Assembly: GCF_005116465.1 (NCBI RefSeq) | Contig: NZ_SWBM01000001.1 | Location: 434,001 to 498,000, forward strand | DNA: 64,000 nucleotides | Direction of reading: 5' to 3' | Source: Robertmurraya kyonggiensis | GTDB taxonomy: Bacteria > Bacillota > Bacilli > Bacillales > Cytobacillaceae | In this document: one piece after another, positions 54,352 to 62,557 of the stretch | How the letters are laid out: every line of letters begins with the position of its first letter | How positions within the stretch are numbered: position 1 is the stretch's first letter | Made by a program: the position numbers and the translations under genes | The notes under the pieces: generated by a model | Database searches by the model: none | What the model was told of the DNA's origin: nothing | What the model saw: only the letters and a program-made list of their open reading frames with translations

Positions 54352-55932
54352 ATGGCAAAAAACTTTAAGGATGAGGTTTTATCTCGCCGTACCTTTGCAA
54401 TTATCTCCCACCCGGATGCCGGGAAAACAACGCTGACTGAACAGCTTTTGCTATTTGGTGGTGCTATACGTGATGCGGGGACTGTTAAAGGGAAAAAGAC
54501 GGGGAAATTTGCAACAAGTGACTGGATGGAAATTGAGAAACAACGTGGTATCTCGGTAACATCGAGTGTGATGCAATTTGAATATCAAAATTGTCGCGTA
54601 AACATCCTGGATACACCAGGGCACCAAGATTTCAGTGAAGATACTTACCGTACACTTACAGCTGTAGACAGTGCTGTAATGATTATCGACTCAGCAAAAG
54701 GGATCGAGGAACAAACATTGAAGCTTTTCAAGGTTTGTCGTATGCGTGGAATTCCGATTTTTACCTTCATCAATAAGCTTGACCGCGAAGGTAGAGCACC
54801 ATTAGAACTTCTTGCTGAACTTGAAGAAGTTATGGGCATTGAATCGTATCCAATGAACTGGCCAATTGGGATGGGAAAAGAGTTCTTAGGAATCTATGAC
54901 CGTTTCTATAAGAGAATTGAACAATTCCGTGTGGATGAAGATAAGCGTTATATCGAATTAAATGAGGATGGCGAAATCGAAGGGGATCATCAGCTGAAAA
55001 CATCGGGCTTGTATGACCAAACACTTGAGGAAATTATGCTCTTGAATGAAGCAGGCAATGAGTTCTCTCGTGAAAGAATCGAAAAAGGAGAATTAACTCC
55101 TGTCTTTTTTGGTAGTGCATTGACGAATTTTGGTGTACAAACCTTTTTAGAAACCTACTTACAATTTGCTCCATCACCACAGGCGAGAAACTCATCTGAA
55201 GGCAAAATTGATCCTTTAAACGAAGAGTTTTCTGGATTTATCTTTAAAATTCAAGCCAATATGAACCCTGCTCACCGTGACCGAATTGCGTTTCTTCGAA
55301 TCTGTTCTGGAAAGTTTGAACGAGGCATGACGGTTAACATTCCGAGAATTGGAAAACAACTCAAACTTGCGCAATCAACTCAGTTCATGGCTGATGACCG
55401 GAGCACTGTGGACGAGGCGGTTAGTGGAGACATCATCGGCCTATATGATTCAGGTACGTACCAAATAGGTGATACGTTAACAATTGGGAAAAATAAATTC
55501 CAATTTGAAAGATTGCCACAGTTCACGCCTGAATTATTTGTGCGCGTTACTGCGAAAAACGTCATGAAGCAAAAGCATTTCCATAAGGGAATAGAGCAAC
55601 TTGTACAAGAAGGGGCAATTCAGCTCTTCAGAAATGTCAGAACAGAGGAGTATCTACTAGGTGCAGTTGGTCAGCTTCAATTTGAAGTGTTCGAACATCG
55701 TATGAAAAATGAGTACAATGTGGAAGTCATTATGGAACGACTTGGTTCAAAGATTACTCGCTGGGTAGAAAATGAACAGGTCAATGAAAACCTGTCGGCT
55801 GCTCGAAGCATCCTAGTAAAAGATCGCTATGGAAAGTTAGCATTCTTATTTGAAAATGACTTTGCATTAAGATGGTTCCAAGACAAAAACCCTGAAGTTA
55901 AATTATATAATCCGATGGATGACTATTCATAG
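54352..55932 (+). CDS. prfC: peptide chain release factor 3
   Basis: A 526-residue translational GTPase that removes RF1/RF2 from the ribosome after peptide release. G1 is [15 protein letters not shown], switch region [15 protein letters not shown]3 DTPGHQDF, G4 FINKLDRE, G5 in PMNWPIGMG. Domains II and III follow. Length is normal. ATG 54352 ([13 protein letters not shown]) is preferred over the earlier in-frame codon at 54328, because GGAAAGGA lies between them. B. subtilis lacks prfC, so its presence helps separate this organism from that species. Monocistronic with a strong terminator. Confidence 0.95.
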   Translation: MAKNFKDEVLSRRTFAIISHPDAGKTTLTEQLLLFGGAIRDAGTVKGKKTGKFATSDWMEIEKQRGISVTSSVMQFEYQNCRVNILDTPGHQDFSEDTYRTLTAVDSAVMIIDSAKGIEEQTLKLFKVCRMRGIPIFTFINKLDREGRAPLELLAELEEVMGIESYPMNWPIGMGKEFLGIYDRFYKRIEQFRVDEDKRYIELNEDGEIEGDHQLKTSGLYDQTLEEIMLLNEAGNEFSRERIEKGELTPVFFGSALTNFGVQTFLETYLQFAPSPQARNSSEGKIDPLNEEFSGFIFKIQANMNPAHRDRIAFLRICSGKFERGMTVNIPRIGKQLKLAQSTQFMADDRSTVDEAVSGDIIGLYDSGTYQIGDTLTIGKNKFQFERLPQFTPELFVRVTAKNVMKQKHFHKGIEQLVQEGAIQLFRNVRTEEYLLGAVGQLQFEVFEHRMKNEYNVEVIMERLGSKITRWVENEQVNENLSAARSILVKDRYGKLAFLFENDFALRWFQDKNPEVKLYNPMDDYS

Positions 55933-55968
55933 ACCCGTAATTAAAACGACCTATTCTAAGTCGTTTCA

Positions 55969-56013
55969 GAGCGTAGACAAACTGGAAAATCTTCGAGTTT
56001 GTCTACGCTCTTT
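55969..56013 (+). terminator. terminator of prfC
   Basis: GAGCGTAGACAAACT and AGTTTGTCTACGCTC form a perfect 15-bp stem, then TTTG. Confidence 0.92.
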
Positions 56014-56070
56014 GTTTAATGCCCTGTTATTGTTCATTGTTGACTTTTTGATTTTCGACAGGTATACCCA

Positions 56071-56262
56071 CTTAACCGAAGGATTTCCGTTTATTTTGAA
56101 AAATTAATAGGTCTTAGGTGAAATAGGCGGAGATCTTCCGCTAAAATGACCCAAAATACATTCAAATTTCTAAAAATGTATAGCTTAACCGGAAAATTTC
56201 CGCCTATTTATAGCGAGGTTAATTTTTTGATTTAGGAGGAATTTTTCGCCTATTTATCAACT
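56071..56262. repeat. cluster of short palindromic repeats
   Basis: Four related units with a CGGA-(A/T-rich)-TCCG core next to CCTATTTA: 56071-56097, 56120-56144 (inverted; contains GCGGAGATCTTCCGC), 56184-56210 and 56234-56260. They lie in the gene-free interval 55933-56506 between prfC and nhaC. Confidence 0.6.
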
Positions 56263-56265
56263 TAC

Positions 56266-56330
56266 TGGCGCTAGCGCCTTACAGCTCGGCGCACGCCCGG
56301 AAAGCAAGTGCCCGTAGCGGAAATCAACGG
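56266..56330. repeat. GC-rich intergenic repeat element
   Basis: It begins with the perfect palindrome GGCGCTAGCGCC, then CAGCTCGGCGCACGCCCGG, then GTAGCGGAAATCAACGG. It is much richer in G+C than its surroundings and resembles dispersed intergenic elements I know from Bacillus genomes. No coding potential. Confidence 0.6.
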
Positions 56331-56365
56331 ATTCTAACGACAATGCTATTTGTCGGCAGTTTGAA

Positions 56366-56390
56366 GCGACCTATTCTGGTCGTTTTTTAT
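56366..56390 (+). terminator. terminator-like hairpin upstream of nhaC
   Basis: CGACC and GGTCG around TATTCT, followed by TTTTTTATTTTTT. A similar core (CGACCTATTCTAAGTCG) occurs at about 55947, just after prfC. Confidence 0.6.
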
Positions 56391-56506
56391 TTTTTGTTGA
56401 CAGCTACGCAAAATAATCATATATTGATATAGTAATGTTTTGCTTTAACGCTCAAAAGCGTTTAAGTGCGAAAATATTAAAATAATCAACTAGTGAGGAC
56501 AGAATA

Positions 56507-57886
56507 ATGAACAAGCAACAAGCTGTAATCAAGCCTTCAACCATGGAAGCTTTATTACTTACGGTTATAATACTGGGTGGAGTCAGTTTTTCGATCATTA
56601 AGTATGAAGCGGTGCCACATATTCCAATTTTCTTTGCGATTTTTCTTTTACTAATATATGGAATGCTAAAAAAGGTCTCCATTCAGGCACTAGAAAAAGG
56701 GATGATAGACGGAGCCAAATCGGGTTTAGGCGCAATAATGTTGTTCTTCTTGATCGGGATGCTTATAAGTAGCTGGATGGCGAGTGGAACAATTCCTACT
56801 TTTATTTATCTTGCATTGGAATTTGTGAACGGGAATTTTTTCTATGCTATAGTGTTTGTTGTAACGGCAATAGTAGGATTAAGCATTGGCAGTTCCTTAA
56901 CAACTGCTGCGACCATAGGGGTTGCTTTTATCGGTGTGAGTAGTGCATTAGAACTCTCTTTACCGATTACAGCGGGAGCTATTATTTCCGGTGCATTTTT
57001 TGGAGATAAAATGTCTCCATTGTCAGATACGACAAATCTTGCCTCGATGGTAGTCAAGGTCGATTTATTTGAGCATATCAAAAATATGATGTGGACGACG
57101 ATTCCTGCATTCATTGTTGCACTTATTCTTTTTGCTGTAATGTCGCCAAAAGAAGCATCTGCAAGTTTCACTCAGCTTTCTAGTTTTAAGGGAACGTTGA
57201 ATTCGCTAAATTTAGTGCATTGGTATTCACTTATTCCATTTGTTTTATTATTCATTTTAGCCTTCAAAAAAATCTCAGCGATTGTAACCTTATCGTTTGG
57301 TATTCTCTCTTCATTAATACTGGCCTTTTTTGTTCAGCAAGAATTTAGTTTTCAAATGATGATGAAGCTGTTATTTTCAGGTTACGAGATTAATAGTGGG
57401 GTAGCAGTAATTGACAGTCTTCTTAATCGTGGAGGAATGGAGAGTATGATGTTCTCCATGTCATTAGTTATCCTTGCGTTAGGATTAGGTGGATTATTGT
57501 TTACGCTCGGAATCATACCTGCTTTATTAGATGCTATTTCACAATTTTTGTATAAGGTACCTTACTTATTTCTAGCAACCGTTTCAACAGCAATTGGCAT
57601 CAATTTTTTAGTGGGAGAGCAGTACTTATCCATCCTTTTGACGGGGAATACGTTTAAGCCATCATTTGAAAAAGCAGGATTGCGAATGAAAAATCTTTCA
57701 AGGGTACTTGAGGATGCGGGTACTGTCATAAATCCGTTAGTACCTTGGGGGGTTAGTGGGATATTCTTAACAGGTGTACTTGGAGTGGAAACATTTGATT
57801 ACTTACCATATACATTTTTCTGCCTTCTTTGTCCAATTATTACATTAATTTATGGATTTTCAGGCTTTGCAATTACAAAAAAATAA
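56507..57886 (+). CDS. nhaC: Na+/H+ antiporter NhaC family protein
   Basis: A 459-residue membrane antiporter with about 12 helices. NhaC features: GLSIGSSLTTAATIGVAFIG, GAIISGAFFGDKMSPLSDTT then NLASMV, and EDAGTVINPLVPWGVSGIFL. It exchanges Na+ (or in relatives malate/lactate) for protons. Length is normal. It is flanked by terminators on both sides. Confidence 0.92.
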   Translation: MNKQQAVIKPSTMEALLLTVIILGGVSFSIIKYEAVPHIPIFFAIFLLLIYGMLKKVSIQALEKGMIDGAKSGLGAIMLFFLIGMLISSWMASGTIPTFIYLALEFVNGNFFYAIVFVVTAIVGLSIGSSLTTAATIGVAFIGVSSALELSLPITAGAIISGAFFGDKMSPLSDTTNLASMVVKVDLFEHIKNMMWTTIPAFIVALILFAVMSPKEASASFTQLSSFKGTLNSLNLVHWYSLIPFVLLFILAFKKISAIVTLSFGILSSLILAFFVQQEFSFQMMMKLLFSGYEINSGVAVIDSLLNRGGMESMMFSMSLVILALGLGGLLFTLGIIPALLDAISQFLYKVPYLFLATVSTAIGINFLVGEQYLSILLTGNTFKPSFEKAGLRMKNLSRVLEDAGTVINPLVPWGVSGIFLTGVLGVETFDYLPYTFFCLLCPIITLIYGFSGFAITKK

Positions 57887-57891
57887 TCGCG

Positions 57892-57928
57892 AAAAAACAG
57901 TCTTATTTTTGCTAAGGCTGTTTTTTTC
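57892..57928 (+). terminator. terminator of nhaC
   Basis: AAAAACAGTCTTA and TAAGGCTGTTTTT with a short loop and long T-run. Confidence 0.85.
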
Positions 57929-58003
57929 TTCAAAGAATCTTTTACAACATAATATTTATAAAAACGCGAATCCTAGTAGTATACATACAGACTAGGTGAT
58001 TAT

Positions 58004-58474
58004 ATGAAAAAAATTGGAAAGCTTGAAGCGGTGTTTTGGAGTATTGCTTTGCCTGGCTTTGCCCAGTTATTGATGGGCCAACTCTTCAAAGGAAGTTTAT
58101 TTGTATTTCTAGAAATTCTGATAAACGTTATGGGTCATTTTAACACTGCTATTATGTATAGCTTTCTAGGGGAAACAGAAATGGCCTTACGCATAGTAGA
58201 TTATCAATGGCTTATGTTTTACCCGTGCTTATATATGTTTGCCATGTGGGATGCTTATCGAAGTGCTTCTCCAGAAACTCCAATTGAAACCCTCACTTTT
58301 TTACCTTTTGTTTTTGGGGCTTATTTTATTACGGTAGGATTAATGTATTCACCTAAGGTTGAAATATTTGGTGTAATTCCAGGCCCAGTTTTTTTTCCAA
58401 TGATGGCACTTATTCCTGGATTACTGATTGGTCACATACTTAGAAAAATTTTTTTATTGATAAGAAAGACTTAG
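58004..58474 (+). CDS. conserved hypothetical membrane protein
   Basis: A 156-residue protein with four or five hydrophobic segments. The N-terminus (LEAVFWSIALPGFAQLLMGQ then LFKGSLFVFLEI) resembles small Bacillus membrane proteins with a P-G-x-x-Q-x-x-x-G-x-x-x-x-G pattern like TM2-type domains; the middle has a conserved-looking YMFAMWDAYRSAS. Function unknown. The ATG lies 8 nt after a weak GGTGAT site. No obvious terminator follows. Confidence 0.75.
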   Translation: MKKIGKLEAVFWSIALPGFAQLLMGQLFKGSLFVFLEILINVMGHFNTAIMYSFLGETEMALRIVDYQWLMFYPCLYMFAMWDAYRSASPETPIETLTFLPFVFGAYFITVGLMYSPKVEIFGVIPGPVFFPMMALIPGLLIGHILRKIFLLIRKT

Positions 58475-58630
58475 ATGAATTTGTGGTTATATTGACGGAT
58501 CCCATTCTTTACAAGTGGTCAGGTCTAGTGGGGGAAGCGTATGTAGGACGATCATCCTCTAACTATTTTCCTGATGTATCAAGTACGTGAAATCAAATAT
58601 TTTTGTACAGATGATCAACGATTTTTTTCC

Positions 58631-58659
58631 ACCCCCACATTTTTTTGTGCGATTTCGTA
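58631..58659 (+). promoter_or_regulatory. sigmaI-type promoter of the DUF5667-like gene
   Basis: ACCCCC (58631-58636), 19-nt spacer, CGTA (58656-58659). The sigmaI elements I recall for Bacillus and clostridia are a C-rich CCCYYAAA -35 and a CGWA -10. The same layout is found in front of sigI itself at 60011-60039. Confidence 0.6.
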
Positions 58660-58708
58660 CCTTCTTAGTGAATGGCGGCTACCGCTAAAAAACACAAGAG
58701 GTGCAGAT

Positions 58709-59884
58709 ATGATGAATAACACAAAGAAAAAAGTAATGGCACTAGCTACAGCAGGATTAATTGTATTTTCTACAACAACTGCATTTGCAAATGAAGGCTC
58801 TGAAGATTTGGGTCTAGAAGTGGTTACAGAAACGAACACGAATGTTGATACGGAACTTGAAAACATTACAAATGAAGAAAATGAAGTGGCTACTGAAGAG
58901 CCAGCAGTATTACCTGGTAGCATTTTCTATTTTGTAAAAACAGCCTTTGAAAAAATTAGATTAGCCCTTACATTTGAAGATGCAAAGGAAGCGGAGCTAC
59001 TTGCAACTTATGCTCAGGAAAGATTAAAAGAGGCAGAAGCTCTATTTAAGGATGGTCAAGAGGACAAGGCTTTACAAACGATTTATGATGCTCTTAAAAA
59101 TTTGGAGAATGCTGACGAAATGGTAGATGAAGAAAAAACAGACGAGGAATCAAGGGAAACAGCTGAACCTGTAACTGAAGAAAGTCAGGATACGCAAGAA
59201 CCTGCTGATACAGAAGAAACAACTAATGATGAGACAAACAAAGAAACAGATTCTACTGAATCAGAGGAAATTACTGAAGATGAAAAACTTGATGATGTAG
59301 AAAAGGTAATCTCCCAAAACATCATCGCGTTAAAAGCAGCACTTGAAAAAGTGAAAAATCCAGCAGCAAAGGTTGCTCTTCAAAGAAATATTGAAAAAAG
59401 CTACGCGAAGCTTGCTCGTAAGATGGAAAAAATCGCTGAAAAGAAAAAAGAGCTTGAAGCTTCAAAAGATTTTGTTCCAGTTGAAGTAAAAGCTGAGAGC
59501 AATGTAAAAGTCGAAGCAAAAGAGAAAGTAAAAGCTGAGATGAAAGCGAAGGCAGAAGCAAAAGCAATAGCAGAGGCTAAAGCAAAAGCAGAAGCTTCTG
59601 TAGTAGTTGAAGCACAAAAAGTGCAACCATTGAAAAACAAACAGACAGAAACAAAACAAAAAATTAAAGACATGAAAAATGAGCATAAATCAAATGTCAA
59701 ACAAATAAAGAATGAAATTAAGGAAGTTAAGAAGCAAGTTAAGCAAGATGTTAATATCGACAAGAAAGTGGAAAAGATTGAAAACAAGCTAGAAAAACAT
59801 ATCCCTGTTAAAATTGAAAAGAAAAATTTTGACAACAAAGGTTCCTTCCACCAAGAAAATAATTGGAACCATCAAGGAAGATAA
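58709..59884 (+). CDS. secreted DUF5667-like protein with long charged coiled-coil tail
   Basis: A 391-residue predicted secreted protein: signal peptide about residues 1-27 (KKKVMALATAGLIVFSTTTA ending AFA), an acidic linker, a helical domain about 65-130 (LPGSIFYFVKTAFEKIRLAL, then AQERLKEAEALFKDGQEDKA) of the DUF5667 type, a Glu/Thr-rich stretch, a second helical segment about 200-245, and a C-terminal Lys/Glu/Ala coiled coil (about 250-380). No enzyme motif. It is probably attached to or located in the envelope. ATG 58709 is used, because the signal peptide starts there; the longer frame overlaps the promoter. Its sigmaI-type promoter links it to the adjacent sigI-rsgI operon. Confidence 0.8.
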   Translation: MMNNTKKKVMALATAGLIVFSTTTAFANEGSEDLGLEVVTETNTNVDTELENITNEENEVATEEPAVLPGSIFYFVKTAFEKIRLALTFEDAKEAELLATYAQERLKEAEALFKDGQEDKALQTIYDALKNLENADEMVDEEKTDEESRETAEPVTEESQDTQEPADTEETTNDETNKETDSTESEEITEDEKLDDVEKVISQNIIALKAALEKVKNPAAKVALQRNIEKSYAKLARKMEKIAEKKKELEASKDFVPVEVKAESNVKVEAKEKVKAEMKAKAEAKAIAEAKAKAEASVVVEAQKVQPLKNKQTETKQKIKDMKNEHKSNVKQIKNEIKEVKKQVKQDVNIDKKVEKIENKLEKHIPVKIEKKNFDNKGSFHQENNWNHQGR

Positions 59885-59912
59885 GAAAAAAAGAATCAAA
59901 AGTCTATACACT

Positions 59913-59945
59913 CAAAGGCTGTCCTTACAGCCTTTGGGAACAATT
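59913..59945 (+). terminator. terminator of the DUF5667-like gene
   Basis: CAAAGGCTG and CAGCCTTTG around TCCTTA, followed after a few bases by TTTTT. Confidence 0.78.
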
Positions 59946-60010
59946 TTTATAAAATCCAGAAAATACCCATCCCTCTCATAAACAAGAAATTTTCACATTT
60001 CCAAATCCTT

Positions 60011-60039
60011 ACCCTTAAAAAACGGACAGACATAGCGTA
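60011..60039 (+). promoter_or_regulatory. sigmaI-type (autoregulated) promoter of sigI-rsgI
   Basis: ACCCTTAAA (-35, 60011-60019) with CGTA (-10, 60036-60039), 19 nt between ACCCTT and CGTA. It matches CCCYYAAA/CGWA and lies 35 nt before the start codon. Confidence 0.68.
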
Positions 60040-60073
60040 ATATATAATATGTGATCCGAGAGGGGTGAGACTG

Positions 60074-60817
60074 TTGCTTGGTTTATTGTTTATGGCAAGA
60101 AAAAAGAAAAAATCACTAGAGGAAACTGTACACTTGGTGCAGCAAGGTGATCATACTTTACAAAACGAACTTATTGAAACTTATAAACCATTTATTGCAA
60201 AATCAGTTTCTTCCGTTTGTAAGAGATACATTACTGAAGCCGATGACGAATTTAGCATTGGTTTGATTGCATTTAATGAAGCGATACAAAAATATAATTC
60301 AACTAAAGGAAGCTCTCTGTTAAGTTTTGCTGACGTGCTAATAAAGCGTCGAGTTATTGATTACATTAGAAGTCAATCAAAGCATAAAAACGTCAGTCTT
60401 CACATACACGAGGATACGGAAGATGAAAGTCCACAGGTTTCGATTGAATCGCAACTTTCAATGGATGAATACCAAAAGAAAACAGAGGCTGAGCATCGAA
60501 AAAATGAAATCATTCATTTTTCTCAGCTCTTACGAGAATATGAACTTTCGTTTGATGAACTTGTTAAAAATTCGCCGAAACATGCAGATGCTAGACTGAA
60601 TGCGATGAAAGTAGCCCTCGCTTTAGTGGAGCAAGAACCCCTTCAACAGTTCTTAGTAGAGAAAAAAAAGCTGCCAATTAAGCAGCTAGAAGAAGCTGTT
60701 AAGGTAAGTAGAAAAACGATTGAAAGAAATCGTAAGTATATCATGGCCATCTCGTTAATTTTGATGGGAGACTATGTTTATTTAAGAGATTATATTAAAG
60801 GGGTGTTGGAAACGTGA
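60074..60817 (+). CDS. sigI: RNA polymerase sigma factor SigI
   Basis: A 247-residue sigma-70 family factor of the SigI group: region 2 is NELIETYKPFIAKSVSSVCK, then YITEADDEFSIGLIAFNEAI, then FADVLIKRRVIDYIRSQSKH. The C-terminal part (LPIKQLEEAVKVSRKTIERN) is the SigI-specific DNA-binding domain. In B. subtilis SigI responds to heat and envelope stress. TTG 60074 (MLGLLF, then ARKKK) is chosen because GAGGGGTGAG precedes it and the N-terminus then matches B. subtilis SigI; GTG 60065 is inside that site. It overlaps rsgI by GTGA. Confidence 0.93.
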   Translation: MLGLLFMARKKKKSLEETVHLVQQGDHTLQNELIETYKPFIAKSVSSVCKRYITEADDEFSIGLIAFNEAIQKYNSTKGSSLLSFADVLIKRRVIDYIRSQSKHKNVSLHIHEDTEDESPQVSIESQLSMDEYQKKTEAEHRKNEIIHFSQLLREYELSFDELVKNSPKHADARLNAMKVALALVEQEPLQQFLVEKKKLPIKQLEEAVKVSRKTIERNRKYIMAISLILMGDYVYLRDYIKGVLET

Positions 60818-61920
60818 GAAAAGGCATTATTATGGATATGAATGAACGTTTTTTAACATTATTAACCCCTGATGGTGAGTTTCTCCAAATTAATCGACAA
60901 AAGTACGATTATGAGATTGGCCAGGAGGTACCAATTCCCATTACAGAGAAGCAGAAAGCTACGAATTTTTCTTTTTTTCATTCATTAAAAGGAAAATCAT
61001 TAGCGGCCGTGGCTATTGCCAGTATACTAGCACTTATTACCTTTATTCCATTTAATCAAAATGAAGTCTATGCTTATATGAGCATAGACGTAAATCCAAG
61101 TATTGAGCTTGGAGTCAATGAAGATTTAAAGGTTATTGAGCTTATTCCTTATAACGAAAGCGGAAGAACACTCATTGAAGAATTAGGCAACTGGAAGAAA
61201 AAGGATCTTAAAGCATTGACAGAAGAAATTTTGGCAAGCCTGAAGGGAAAAGGTTATCTTAAAACGGAACAAGAAATCGTCATCGGGACTGTTCATACAG
61301 GTGAATCAAAGGAAAAAATAGAAAGCAAACTTGAGGAAGCGCTTAAAGAAATAGAAGAAAATATTTCGGATGAAAAGGCAAAAGTGATTTCTTATGAAGC
61401 AACTGAAAAAGAGCGTGAACTTGCTCAGGAAAAGGGCTTAACAGCGGGTAAGCTAATTTCTGAGCAGAAGAGCAATCAATCAGAAAAACCGACTCAAGCT
61501 GATAAACATGTGGCGCCGAAAGTAACTCCAAAGGCTCAAAATCCAAGTGTGAATAAAGAACAAAATGGAGTTACTAATAAGACTCCAACTAATGAAGCAA
61601 AGAAACAAGAGAATCAATCGCAAAACAAGAAAATAGAAAAATCTGAATGGAATGAAGAAAAGTTTAAGAATGAGGTTAAGAATAAACTTCAGGAAAAACA
61701 TGGTGAAGTCGAAAAGATTATTGAAGATAAAGCAAGTAAGCTTCAAAAGGAATTGGAGAAGAATGATCAACTTAAGGAAATCGAGCGCAAATTGAACGAT
61801 GAAATTGAGAAGAGAAAGAACAACTTCAATAACTATAATAATAATCAAAATAACCACTTCAATAACAATAACTATTTCAAGCCATTCGAAAATTACAAAA
61901 ACAATGAACATCATAGATGA
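60814..61920 (+). CDS. rsgI: anti-sigma-I factor RsgI
   Basis: A 368-residue single-pass membrane anti-sigma factor: cytoplasmic N-terminal SigI-binding domain about 1-55 (KGIIMDMNERFLTLLTPDGE), TM about 62-80, then the extracellular RsgI domain starting AYMSIDVNPSIELGVNED, where N94-P95 corresponds to the self-cleavage site described for clostridial RsgI. The C-terminal part is charged and helical and ends in an Asn/His/Tyr-rich low-complexity tail (about 335-368). There is no carbohydrate-binding domain as in cellulolytic clostridia. It starts at GTG 60814, overlapping sigI. Confidence 0.92.
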   Translation: MRKGIIMDMNERFLTLLTPDGEFLQINRQKYDYEIGQEVPIPITEKQKATNFSFFHSLKGKSLAAVAIASILALITFIPFNQNEVYAYMSIDVNPSIELGVNEDLKVIELIPYNESGRTLIEELGNWKKKDLKALTEEILASLKGKGYLKTEQEIVIGTVHTGESKEKIESKLEEALKEIEENISDEKAKVISYEATEKERELAQEKGLTAGKLISEQKSNQSEKPTQADKHVAPKVTPKAQNPSVNKEQNGVTNKTPTNEAKKQENQSQNKKIEKSEWNEEKFKNEVKNKLQEKHGEVEKIIEDKASKLQKELEKNDQLKEIERKLNDEIEKRKNNFNNYNNNQNNHFNNNNYFKPFENYKNNEHHR

Positions 61921-61921
61921 G

Positions 61922-61952
61922 AAAAGTCCGGCAGAGTATGCCGGACTTTTTC
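61922..61952 (+). terminator. terminator of sigI-rsgI
   Basis: AAAAGTCCGGCA and TGCCGGACTTTT form a 12-bp stem. Confidence 0.92.
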
Positions 61953-61972
61953 CATGGTATATTAAATTTGAA

Positions 61973-62173
61973 TTATTGTTGGTTTTGACCAGAAAGACCT
62001 GCCTGAGCCTGTTTCACAAGTCTCTTTGTGATTTCTCCGCCTACTGATCCGTTTCCTCTTGATGCTGTGTCAGAACCAAGTTGTACACCGAATTCTTGAG
62101 CGATTTCATATTTCACCTGGTCCATATATTGTTCAATACCAGGAACTAATAGCTTGTTACTGCTTCTTGCCAT
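61973..62173 (-). CDS. alpha/beta-type small acid-soluble spore protein
   Basis: A 66-residue SASP that coats and protects spore DNA. The family features are present: [20 protein letters not shown] with the GPR protease cleavage site EIAQEFGV, then [22 protein letters not shown] 62173 is chosen; AGGAG lies 9 nt upstream. This is direct evidence that the organism forms endospores. It is preceded by a very small open frame (62218-62283) with its own ribosome binding site. Confidence 0.96.
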   Translation of the reverse strand: MARSSNKLLVPGIEQYMDQVKYEIAQEFGVQLGSDTASRGNGSVGGEITKRLVKQAQAGLSGQNQQ

Positions 62174-62217
62174 TTCTCTCAACTCCTAATGAATAGTCTT
62201 AAAAACACGCTGTTTTC

Positions 62218-62283
62218 TTACTGATTGACGTTTTTTCGTAAATGTCCTAATTTTTTTCTTTGAAAAAAATCTAAAGCCGACAT
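62218..62283 (-). CDS. possible 21-residue peptide upstream of the SASP gene
   Basis: The open frame reads MSALDFFQRKKLGHLRKNVN followed by Q, a basic peptide, with a good AGGAGG site 5 nt before the ATG. No family is recognised, and a chance open frame of this length is common. It would be read from the same transcript as the SASP. The rest of 62183-62557 contains no other gene candidate. Confidence 0.3.
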   Translation of the reverse strand: MSALDFFQRKKLGHLRKNVNQ

Positions 62284-62505
62284 TTACACCTCCTACGTGG
62301 TTTAGTGCTACAAATTATTTTTGCACGGCACTTTTCGCTAACTTTTATTGTTTTTAAGAGGCAATATGGTTTGTCATTTAATCAATTTTTATCTAACAAC
62401 AATTTTTGCGAAAAGAGCCTTATAATAAGAGATAAAATATCCCTGTAAAAATAGTATTTGAAAAATCGTAGGTTCCATGAGTGGAAAAGACTTGAAACGG
62501 AGAAT

Positions 62506-62550
62506 AAAAAAACTATGAACTTTTCCCGAAGGAAAGGTGCATAGTTTTTT
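62506..62550. terminator. terminator of the glc genes (minus strand), possibly bidirectional
   Basis: AAACTATG and CATAGTTT with inner TTTCC/GGAAA pairing and A/T-runs at both edges, just beyond the glcF stop. Confidence 0.85.
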
Positions 62551-62557
62551 TAAAAGA

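Noticed and set aside
55919-56107. Small plus-strand open frame after prfC
   Set aside because: It runs through the prfC terminator and has no ribosome binding site.
59322-59838. Long antisense open frames within the DUF5667-like gene
   Set aside because: They are Leu/Phe/Ser-rich mirror images of the Lys/Glu/Ala-rich coiled coil and have no translation signals.
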